10,717 nt of DNA from JAGPCH01 sp039810605 (GTDB lineage: Bacteria; Bacteroidota; Ignavibacteria; Tepidaquicellales; Tepidaquicellaceae), in contig JBDHXH010000086.1 of NCBI GenBank assembly GCA_039810605.1, positions 1-10,717 on the forward strand, given 5' to 3'. Positions 1-6,191 of the stretch are shown here, one piece after another; the stretch's first letter is position 1; each line of letters starts with the position of its first letter. Below the pieces are notes generated by a model. The model saw only the letters and a list, made by a program, of their open reading frames with translations, made no database searches and was not told the origin of the DNA. Position numbers and translations under genes: made by a program.

Positions 1-34
1 TTTTATATAAATGGAATTAAGGACCATTGATGTA

Positions 35-62
35 AATCGAAACAATCGAAACGAGTCGAAAC
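35..62. repeat. Short direct repeats, TCGAAAC x3
   Basis: The heptamer TCGAAAC occurs at 37-43, 46-52 and 56-62. The first two copies lie in identical 9-nt units (AATCGAAAC at 35-43 and 44-52) and the third in a 10-nt variant (GAGTCGAAAC at 53-62). The cluster lies about 80 nt past the stop codon of the minus-strand DCC gene, in AT-rich non-coding sequence. The spacing of 9-10 nt is close to one helical turn. It may be a chance microrepeat or the edge of a larger element cut by the window; no function can be assigned. Confidence 0.5.
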
Positions 63-140
63 AAATTGAGTTAAATTGAAATTTTAACAGCAAAAACTCA
101 ATTAGCTCTTTTGAAATGAAATTGAATTATGAAAATCCTT

Positions 141-548
141 CTAAAGAAATTTTTCTTTCAATTCGGGAGTGGGAATTCTGCAGGAATCTTTTTTGCCAAA
201 CCATTTATAGCGGTTACCGGCAATAATGTCATAAAGATAATTCCTAAATGACCCCGGAAGAATTTTAAAGCAATACAATACTCTCCATAGTCCGGAAAAT
301 TCTCTCACAATTCTAAGCACTGCATCAGATTTTATATAATAGTTGTCATTACAAACCAGCACAATAGAGTCAAATTCTCTTTCCTCGAGCAGAAATTTTT
401 GAAGCAGGCGTTGTCCCGCTTCTGATTGAAGCGAAGCAAACCTGAAGCGATTATGTTTATCATGGTCAATTATAAAGTTAACGCTCGAATTGCACAAATT
501 GCAGACTCCGTCGAAAAGCACGATGAACCTGTTGTCGGCCATTACCAT
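141..548 (-). CDS. DCC-family (DUF393) thiol-disulfide oxidoreductase-like protein
   Basis: This 135-residue protein has the DCC signature near its N-terminus: D13-G14-V15-C16-N17-L18-C19, a CxxC pair like that of thioredoxin-fold redox proteins. The second family hallmark, NRYKWFGKKDSCRIP, sits at residues 112-126 and contains a third cysteine (C123). Length is normal for the family and no signal peptide or membrane segment is evident, so it is probably cytoplasmic. The family is predicted to act in thiol-disulfide exchange, but partners and substrates are mostly unknown; the redox role is inferred from CxxC. The start could be M1 (548) or M3 (542), since the protein begins MVMADNR; neither has a clear Shine-Dalgarno sequence. 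The stop is TAG at 141-143. It is divergent from the phosphoesterase gene at 607, with 58 bp between the starts. Confidence 0.88.
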   Translation of the reverse strand: MVMADNRFIVLFDGVCNLCNSSVNFIIDHDKHNRFRFASLQSEAGQRLLQKFLLEEREFDSIVLVCNDNYYIKSDAVLRIVREFSGLWRVLYCFKILPGSFRNYLYDIIAGNRYKWFGKKDSCRIPTPELKEKFL

Positions 549-571
549 TATTTTAGATATAAATTAAGAAT

Positions 572-594
572 ATGAATAACTAAATTTTATTCAT
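572..594. promoter_or_regulatory. Perfect inverted repeat between divergent genes (possible operator or 5' hairpin)
   Basis: ATGAATAA (572-579) and TTATTCAT (587-594) are exact reverse complements separated by 7 nt (580-586). The dyad sits inside the 58-bp gap between the divergent DCC and phosphoesterase starts, ending 12 nt before the ATG at 607. The position suits an operator shared by both genes or a leader hairpin. It is made mostly of A/T, so chance is a real alternative. Confidence 0.35.
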
Positions 595-606
595 TAAAAA
601 ATCTGA

Positions 607-1293
607 ATGCCTTCATATACAACGATTGCCGTGATAGGTGATATACATGGATGTTTCTACACTTTGAAGAAGTTGTACAGCAAGCTGAAACGGATCAATG
701 AAATTTATTCTGTGGGAGACCTTATTGACAGAGGAAGATTTTCAAAGGAAGTAGTGCAGTTCTGTCAGGAAAATGTTATCAAGTGTATCCGCGGAAATCA
801 CGAAGACATGATGATCAAAGCGGTTGATCAGTCCGGAAGGATTCTGGGATTTATGCATAAAGAAGCAGAGCATTATTATATGAACGGAGGACAAGAGACG
901 CAGTATTCATACATTCAATCAAGAGAGTTTGCTGATTTCAAAAAATTCAAGAGTGCTATTAAGTCAAGCGGTCATTATGATTACATAAATACATTTCCGC
1001 TCTTTTACGAATTCAAGAAAGTGATTATTTCACACGCGGGAATCATCGAAGGAGGAAATGAAATTTCAATAATGTGGAATCGGGACAAACCCGCCGTGCT
1101 GGGAAAACTTCAGATATTCGGTCATACGCCCAATGAGGAAATGATTTACAAGAAACACTACTATGCAAACATTGACACTGCCTGCGTTTATAAGAACAAA
1201 CTCACCGCCGTGATTGTTGATACGAACACCGGATTGATTGAGGACTCGATTCAGGTGAATTGTGATGAGTACGATGTAAGAGAAGATATATAA
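607..1293 (+). CDS. PPP-family metallophosphoesterase (serine/threonine phosphatase-like)
   Basis: The 228-residue protein shows every core motif of the PPP phosphoesterase superfamily in order: GDIHG at 11-15 (D12, H14 metal ligands), GDLIDRG at 37-43 (D38 bridging ligand, R42), GNHE at 63-66 (N64 ligand, H65 catalytic), SHAG at 142-145 (H143) and GHTPN at 172-176 (H173). A final IDTACVY block at 189-195 matches the IDTG(A/C)VY motif of bacterial members such as ApaH, PrpA/PrpE and lambda-type phosphatases. The binuclear metal site therefore looks complete. Substrate is unsettled: phosphoprotein phosphatase, or hydrolase of diadenosine tetraphosphate or other small phosphoesters. At 228 residues it is nearer the PrpA/PrpE or lambda-phosphatase size than ApaH (about 280). 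It is cytoplasmic, with no signal peptide. The ATG at 607 has no Shine-Dalgarno sequence, only an A-rich leader. The next gene on the strand is the tRNA. Confidence 0.9.
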   Translation: MPSYTTIAVIGDIHGCFYTLKKLYSKLKRINEIYSVGDLIDRGRFSKEVVQFCQENVIKCIRGNHEDMMIKAVDQSGRILGFMHKEAEHYYMNGGQETQYSYIQSREFADFKKFKSAIKSSGHYDYINTFPLFYEFKKVIISHAGIIEGGNEISIMWNRDKPAVLGKLQIFGHTPNEEMIYKKHYYANIDTACVYKNKLTAVIVDTNTGLIEDSIQVNCDEYDVREDI

Positions 1294-1322
1294 TTTACAC
1301 ATTTCCCGGAACTCTCATTTCA

Positions 1323-1351
1323 TTGTTAAACGCCTTTAAATTCAGTAAATT
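1323..1351 (+). promoter_or_regulatory. Candidate promoter for tRNA-Ala
   Basis: TTGTTA (1323-1328) and TAAATT (1346-1351) are separated by 17 nt and each match the sigma70 consensus at 4 of 6 positions. Transcription would start near 1358, a few nt before the mature tRNA end at 1366. The spacing is good but both boxes are only moderate, and the gap is too AT-rich for certainty. Confidence 0.3.
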
Positions 1352-1365
1352 ACGTAGATTTTGCA

Positions 1366-1438
1366 GGGGCTATAGCTTAGCTGGTAGAGCGTTTCGTTCG
1401 CAACGAAAAGGTCACCGGTTCGACTCCGGTTAGCTCCA
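1366..1438 (+). tRNA. tRNA-Ala, anticodon CGC
   Basis: A full cloverleaf folds. The acceptor stem pairs GGGGCTA (1366-1372) with TAGCTCC (1431-1437) and leaves discriminator A at 1438. The D-arm stem is GCTT/GAGC (1375-1378 with 1387-1390). The anticodon stem is TTTCG/CGAAA (1392-1396 with 1404-1408) around loop TTCGCAA, with anticodon CGC at 1399-1401, reading GCG. The T-arm is ACCGG/CCGGT (1414-1418 with 1426-1430) around TTCGACT. The third acceptor pair is G3-U70, the classical identity element for alanyl-tRNA synthetase, which agrees with the anticodon. CCA is not encoded (CT follows), so it must be added by the CCA-adding enzyme. Confidence 0.97.
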
Positions 1439-1564
1439 CTAATTCAATTATTAATTATCATTGTCCGGTTGCACGGTTTCTAAAATTATTGATATTCGGA
1501 TAAAATTTTTTACAAAAGAAATATTTGCTGGTAAGAAATAATTGAGAAAACATTAATTGAAAAA

Positions 1565-4033
1565 ATGCCCAACGAAAAAATAATACCAATAAATATTGAA
1601 GACGAAATGAAGTCTTCATACATTGATTATTCAATGTCTGTTATAGTCGCAAGAGCTCTTCCCGATGTCCGCGACGGGCTCAAGCCCGTGCATAGAAGAG
1701 TATTGTATGGGATGAATGAACTCGGACTTGCTCCAAACAGACAGCACAAAAAATCTGCGCGTATCGTCGGAGAAGTTCTCGGTAAATATCATCCGCACGG
1801 AGACAAGGCAGTTTATGATACGATGGTTAGGATGGTTCAGGATTTTTCATTGAGGTATCCGCTTGTAGATGGTCAGGGTAACTTCGGTTCTGTTGACGGA
1901 GATGCGCCTGCGGCAATGCGTTATACTGAAGCGCGTCTTTCGAGAGTTGCAGAAGCGATACTTGAAGACCTTGAAAAAAATACTGTTGATTTTATTCCGA
2001 ACTTTGATGACACTCTGCAGGAGCCTGCGGTACTTCCTTCTATACTTCCCAATCTTTTGGTCAATGGATCAAATGGAATCGCAGTCGGCATGGCAACAAA
2101 CATTCCGCCGCACAATCTCGTCGAAGTCTGCGACGGAGTTATCCATCTTGTTAAGAATCCGAAGGCAGAGATAAAAGAGCTGATGAAAAAAGTTACCGCT
2201 CCGGATTTTCCGACCGGCGGATTGATTTACGGATACGGACCCGTGAAGGAAGCATTTGAAACGGGAAGAGGCAAAATAATTTTGCGTGCAAAGGTCTCCA
2301 TTGAAACAGAGAAAAACGGAAAGCAGAATATTATCATTTCCGAGATTCCATATCAGGTAAATAAAGTTACATTAATTGAAAATATTGCGCAGTTGGTAAG
2401 GGACAAAAAAATTGACGACATATCCGATATCAATGACGAGAGCGACAGAGACGGAATGCGCATTGTCATTGGTTTGAAACGCGATGCCAATCCGCATGTG
2501 ATTGTAAATAACCTTTACAAGCATACACAGATGCAGACTACATTCGGAGTGATTATGCTTGCGCTTGTTGATGGTATCCCGAGAGTCCTGAATCTCAAAG
2601 AGATGATGCAGCATTTCATCAGTCACAGACTCGATGTAATTGTTCGCAGAACCAAATTTGAACTCGATGCTGCAGAAAAAAGAGCTCATATACTTGAAGG
2701 TTACATTATTGCTCTGGACAATATTGACGAAGTCATTAAGCTGATTAAGAAGTCCAAAGATACTCCCGCTGCGAAGGAAGGCTTGATGAAGAAATTCAAA
2801 TTGTCTGAAATTCAGGCAATGGAAATTCTTAACATGAGACTTCAGAGACTGACGGGACTTGAAAGAAAGAAGATTGAAGACGAGTATAAAGAGATTCTCA
2901 AAACAATAGAGAAATTGAAAAATATACTTAAGAGTGAAGCTCTCCGAAGAGAAATGATTTGCAATGACCTGAAAGAGATTAAAGAAAAATTCGGAGATGA
3001 AAGAAGAACCGAAATCGTTTACGATGTAAAGAAGATGTCTGATGATGACCTGATGAAGGAACTCATTAAGGAGGAGGACGTTGTCATCACAATTTCGAAT
3101 AAGGGATTCATCAAAAGAATACCTGTGAATTCATACAAGTCGCAGGGAAGAGGCGGAAAGGGCATTACAGCCGCTTCGACGGGAAGTGCTGATGATGATT
3201 TCATAGAACACATGTTCATCGGTTCAACGCATCAGTACATAATGTTTTTTACGGATAAAGGAAAATGTTATTGGCTGAAAGTTTATGATATTCCCGAAGG
3301 CAGCAGAACTTCAAGGGGAAAATCAATTCTTAATCTGATTGAAAAAGAACAGGGCGAGAACATTTCCTCATTTGTCATGGTGAAAGATTTTAATGAACCG
3401 CTTTTTGTGACTATGGTTACGCGCAACGGGACAATAAAGAAGACAACACTTGACAGCTATTCCAATATCCGAAGAAACGGAATACAGGCGATCAACCTGA
3501 ATAACAACGACAAGCTTGTTGAAGTAAAACTGACTAACGGAAAGCAGGAACTGGTAATAGGAACTCACAACGGGCAGGCAATTCGGTTTAATGAATCAAC
3601 TGTGCGTGACATGGGAAGGACTGCAACAGGAGTGCGCGGAGTTAAATTAGCCAAGGGAGATTTCGTGGTGGGACTTGTTGCAGTACAACGGACAAGCGCA
3701 ACAATACTCGTCATTACAGACAAGGGCTTTGGAAAGAGAAGTGATCTCGGTGATTACAGAGTGACTAACCGCGGCGGCAAGGGAGTTATAACGGTGAAGA
3801 CAACCGATAAAGTCGGAAAACTTGTTTCAATAAAAGAAGTAACAGACAGCGATGATCTGATGATAATTACTTCAAAGGGAATTCTGATAAGGCTGAAGAT
3901 GAAAGACATAAGAGTAATGGGAAGAAATGCACAAGGTGTAAAGGTAATAAGATTGAATGATCACGATACGATTTCAGCAGTTGCAAGAATTGCCGAAGAT
4001 AATAAAGAAGATACGCAGGAAAAAATGTTTTGA
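1565..4033 (+). CDS. gyrA: DNA gyrase subunit A
   Basis: GyrA (822 residues) forms the A2B2 gyrase with GyrB and introduces negative supercoils using ATP. The N-terminal breakage-reunion domain is intact: PVHRRVLYGM at 41-50, HPHGD at 76-80 and AMRY at 117-120, with catalytic Y120 (E. coli Y122) and R119 before it. The long coiled segment lies around residues 360-480. The C-terminal beta-pinwheel begins near 500 and contains the GyrA box QGRGGKG at 527-533, which separates GyrA from ParC. The tail is short and acidic, and total length is slightly below E. coli GyrA (875). The ATG at 1565 gives the conserved N-terminus; no Shine-Dalgarno sequence precedes it. One oddity is K81 (codon AAG, 1805-1807) in the place of E. 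coli S83 in the quinolone-resistance region; the partner acidic site is kept as D85. gyrB is not in the window. Confidence 0.97.
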   Translation: MPNEKIIPINIEDEMKSSYIDYSMSVIVARALPDVRDGLKPVHRRVLYGMNELGLAPNRQHKKSARIVGEVLGKYHPHGDKAVYDTMVRMVQDFSLRYPLVDGQGNFGSVDGDAPAAMRYTEARLSRVAEAILEDLEKNTVDFIPNFDDTLQEPAVLPSILPNLLVNGSNGIAVGMATNIPPHNLVEVCDGVIHLVKNPKAEIKELMKKVTAPDFPTGGLIYGYGPVKEAFETGRGKIILRAKVSIETEKNGKQNIIISEIPYQVNKVTLIENIAQLVRDKKIDDISDINDESDRDGMRIVIGLKRDANPHVIVNNLYKHTQMQTTFGVIMLALVDGIPRVLNLKEMMQHFISHRLDVIVRRTKFELDAAEKRAHILEGYIIALDNIDEVIKLIKKSKDTPAAKEGLMKKFKLSEIQAMEILNMRLQRLTGLERKKIEDEYKEILKTIEKLKNILKSEALRREMICNDLKEIKEKFGDERRTEIVYDVKKMSDDDLMKELIKEEDVVITISNKGFIKRIPVNSYKSQGRGGKGITAASTGSADDDFIEHMFIGSTHQYIMFFTDKGKCYWLKVYDIPEGSRTSRGKSILNLIEKEQGENISSFVMVKDFNEPLFVTMVTRNGTIKKTTLDSYSNIRRNGIQAINLNNNDKLVEVKLTNGKQELVIGTHNGQAIRFNESTVRDMGRTATGVRGVKLAKGDFVVGLVAVQRTSATILVITDKGFGKRSDLGDYRVTNRGGKGVITVKTTDKVGKLVSIKEVTDSDDLMIITSKGILIRLKMKDIRVMGRNAQGVKVIRLNDHDTISAVARIAEDNKEDTQEKMF

Positions 4034-4116
4034 GATGCGCTTAATGGTTGTGAGTTTGTGCAGCAGATAAATAGTTCAAACAAAGAATTTAGCGACAATA
4101 CATCCATTCGAATCAA

Positions 4117-5139
4117 ATGACTTACATTGATCTTCGAAGTGACACGGTAACCAAGCCATCTCCGGGAATGCTGAATGCAATGGTTAATGCACGGCTTGGC
4201 GATGATGTGTTCTGCGAAGATGAAACCGTAAATCAGCTTCAGAAAAGATGCGCCGACATAACGGGGAAAGAAGATGCATTGTTTGTTCCCACCGGCGTTA
4301 TGGGAAATCAGCTTGCCATAAAATGCCACACTGTTCCCGGAGATGAGGTCATCGTTGAAAGCGAATCCCACATCCTCAATTATGAAACTTCTGCTCCATC
4401 GGTAATTTCAAATGTCCAGCTTCTCCAGATACAGGGAAACAGCGGATTAATGAATCCCGATGACATAAAAAGTCACATCCGATCTTCAGAATATTACTTC
4501 CCCGCAACAAAATTAATTTGTCTCGAAAATACGCACAACCGCGCAGGCGGAGTAATTCAGCCAATTGAACTGATCAGTGATATTTCAAATTTAGCGCGTG
4601 AAAATAATATCAAACTACATCTTGACGGCGCAAGAATTTTCAATGCATGTGTTGAAACGGGTTTGTCAATAAGAGACTATGCCGAACATTTTGATTCAAT
4701 TTCATTTTGTTTTTCCAAAGGTCTCGGATGCCCTGTAGGATCAATACTTTGCGGCTCTTATGAATTCATTAAGCTTGCAAGAAAGTGGAGAAAGATTCTT
4801 GGCGGTGGAATGCGTCAGGTTGGAATACTTGCGGCTGCAGCAATTTATGCTCTCGATAATAATATCAGAAGATTGAAGGATGATAACGACAGGGCAAAAT
4901 TTTTTGCAAAGGAAATCAGCGACTTGAAAGGAATAAATGTTGAGTTGAAAAATGTGCATACAAATATAGTCGTGTTCAGTTCTGCAAACAGCGGAAAAGA
5001 TGAACTGATTAGACGCTTGAAAGAAAACGGATTGCTCGTCTCTTCGGGAAGTTATGAAAATTTAAGAGCAGTGTTTCATCTGGATGTCAATGAGGAACAG
5101 GTAAGAAAAGCTGTAAGTATTTTCAAAGATAATTTGTAG
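4117..5139 (+). CDS. ltaE: Low-specificity L-threonine aldolase (PLP enzyme)
   Basis: This fold-type I PLP enzyme (340 residues, the usual length) splits L-threonine or L-allo-threonine into glycine and acetaldehyde. Characteristic blocks appear in order: LRSDTVT (6-12, with phosphate/substrate-contact R7), PTGVMGNQLA (58-67), H85 in the place of the histidine that stacks on PLP, ENTHN (137-141), HLDGAR (168-173; D170 for the pyridine nitrogen), FSKGLGCPVGS (199-209) with K201 as the Schiff-base lysine, and LGGGMRQ (228-234). All catalytic residues expected from E. coli LtaE are present. Stereochemical preference cannot be read from the sequence. It lies 83 bp downstream of gyrA on the same strand, so co-transcription is possible but no functional link is known. 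It is convergent with fabH, with 41 bp between the stops. No Shine-Dalgarno sequence precedes the ATG. Confidence 0.95.
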   Translation: MTYIDLRSDTVTKPSPGMLNAMVNARLGDDVFCEDETVNQLQKRCADITGKEDALFVPTGVMGNQLAIKCHTVPGDEVIVESESHILNYETSAPSVISNVQLLQIQGNSGLMNPDDIKSHIRSSEYYFPATKLICLENTHNRAGGVIQPIELISDISNLARENNIKLHLDGARIFNACVETGLSIRDYAEHFDSISFCFSKGLGCPVGSILCGSYEFIKLARKWRKILGGGMRQVGILAAAAIYALDNNIRRLKDDNDRAKFFAKEISDLKGINVELKNVHTNIVVFSSANSGKDELIRRLKENGLLVSSGSYENLRAVFHLDVNEEQVRKAVSIFKDNL

Positions 5140-5180
5140 ACAGATTCAGGATATTTTAGAAAGACATTTGAATGCAGATG

Positions 5181-6185
5181 CTAATATGCCCATTTCAAAA
5201 GTATTGATCCCCAGGTATATCCTGCCCCAAAGCTCGAAAGAATCAGATTATCTCCTTTCTTCACTTTGCCGTTATGCCAATATTCGGAAATACAGGTTGG
5301 TATAGTTCCCGAAGTCGTGTTTCCGTACTTGTGAATATTTACCATTACTTTGTCCATCGAGATTCCCATTCGCCCCGCGCACGCAGTGATAATGCGGAGG
5401 TTTGCCTGGTGTGGGACGAGGTAGGAAACATCTTCTGATTTTAGATTATTCTTTTCCATTATTTCGTATGATACATCTGCCATTCCTTTGACGGCAACTT
5501 TAAAAACAGTCTTGCCATCCTGATAAACATAATGCATTCGCTTATCAACCGTTTCATGCGAAGCTGGATGCAGACTCCCCCCGCCAAGTTGATGAAGATA
5601 CTTTCCTCCTTCTCCGTCTATTCTTAGAATCGCATCGAGTATTCCAGAAGTTTTATCTTCCGTTGGTTCAAGCAGCACAGCTCCTGCGGCATCGCCAAAA
5701 AGCAGGCAAGTATTCCTGTCTTCCATATTTGTGATCGCCGACATCTTGTCTGCTCCGACTACTATTACTTTTTTGTGCGAACCGCATTCGATGAACTGAA
5801 CAGCAGTTGCAAGCGAAAAAATAAAACCGGAGCATGCGGCAAGAATGTCAAAGCCCCATGCATTTACTGCTTTCAATTCTTTTTGAATTACACATGCAGT
5901 GGAAGGATACATCATGTCAGGAGTAACAGTAGCGACTATAATAAGATCAATCTCTTCCGCATCAATGCCTCTGTTCTTAAGCAGCATTTCGACTGCTCTT
6001 ACAGCCATGTAGGAAGTGGGTTTATCTTTGTCTAATATTCGTCTTTCTTTAATGCCGGTTCTCGTGCGTATCCATTCATCGCTTGTATCGAGATACTGCT
6101 CGAAGAACCGGTTATCTAATATTTTATCAGGAATGTAATGACCGACAGAAGTGATCATTGCATTGTAAGGACCCTTATTCAGCAT
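5181..6185 (-). CDS. fabH: 3-oxoacyl-[acyl-carrier-protein] synthase III (KAS III)
   Basis: KAS III condenses an acyl-CoA primer (often acetyl-CoA, or branched primers in some bacteria) with malonyl-ACP to start type II fatty-acid synthesis. The 334-residue protein has the full Cys-His-Asn triad: C118 in AACSGF, H259 in VPHQANLRI and N289 in YGNTTSGTIP. The N-terminal block SDEWIRTRTGI (35-45) is typical of true FabH and contributes W38 and R41-like CoA contacts; GDAAGAVLL (164-172) and the C-terminal SSFGAGYTWGS (317-327) also fit. Start could be M1 or M10, since family alignments begin around ITSVGHYIPD. An AGGAG lies 18 nt before M1 inside the clpC tail, too far for a standard ribosome site. 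It follows clpC after 6 bp and is very probably co-transcribed with it. Primer preference (straight or branched) cannot be told. Confidence 0.95.
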   Translation of the reverse strand: MLNKGPYNAMITSVGHYIPDKILDNRFFEQYLDTSDEWIRTRTGIKERRILDKDKPTSYMAVRAVEMLLKNRGIDAEEIDLIIVATVTPDMMYPSTACVIQKELKAVNAWGFDILAACSGFIFSLATAVQFIECGSHKKVIVVGADKMSAITNMEDRNTCLLFGDAAGAVLLEPTEDKTSGILDAILRIDGEGGKYLHQLGGGSLHPASHETVDKRMHYVYQDGKTVFKVAVKGMADVSYEIMEKNNLKSEDVSYLVPHQANLRIITACAGRMGISMDKVMVNIHKYGNTTSGTIPTCISEYWHNGKVKKGDNLILSSFGAGYTWGSILLKWAY

Positions 6186-6191
6186 GAGATT

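Noticed and set aside
1..30. Nine-codon open frame entering from the left edge, ending at TGA 28-30
   Set aside because: It is too short to tell a gene end from chance.
1509..1537. TTTACA (1509-1514) and TAAGAA (1532-1537) with 17-nt spacing as a gyrA promoter
   Set aside because: The -35 fits well but the -10 matches only 3 of 6 positions, and similar pairs are common in such AT-rich sequence.
3961..4371. 136-aa open frame on the minus strand across the gyrA/threonine aldolase junction
   Set aside because: It overlaps conserved coding sequence of both genes on the other strand and looks like a composition shadow.
5140..5180. Bidirectional terminator between the convergent threonine aldolase and fabH genes
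   Set aside because: No stable stem or T-run could be found in the 41 bp.
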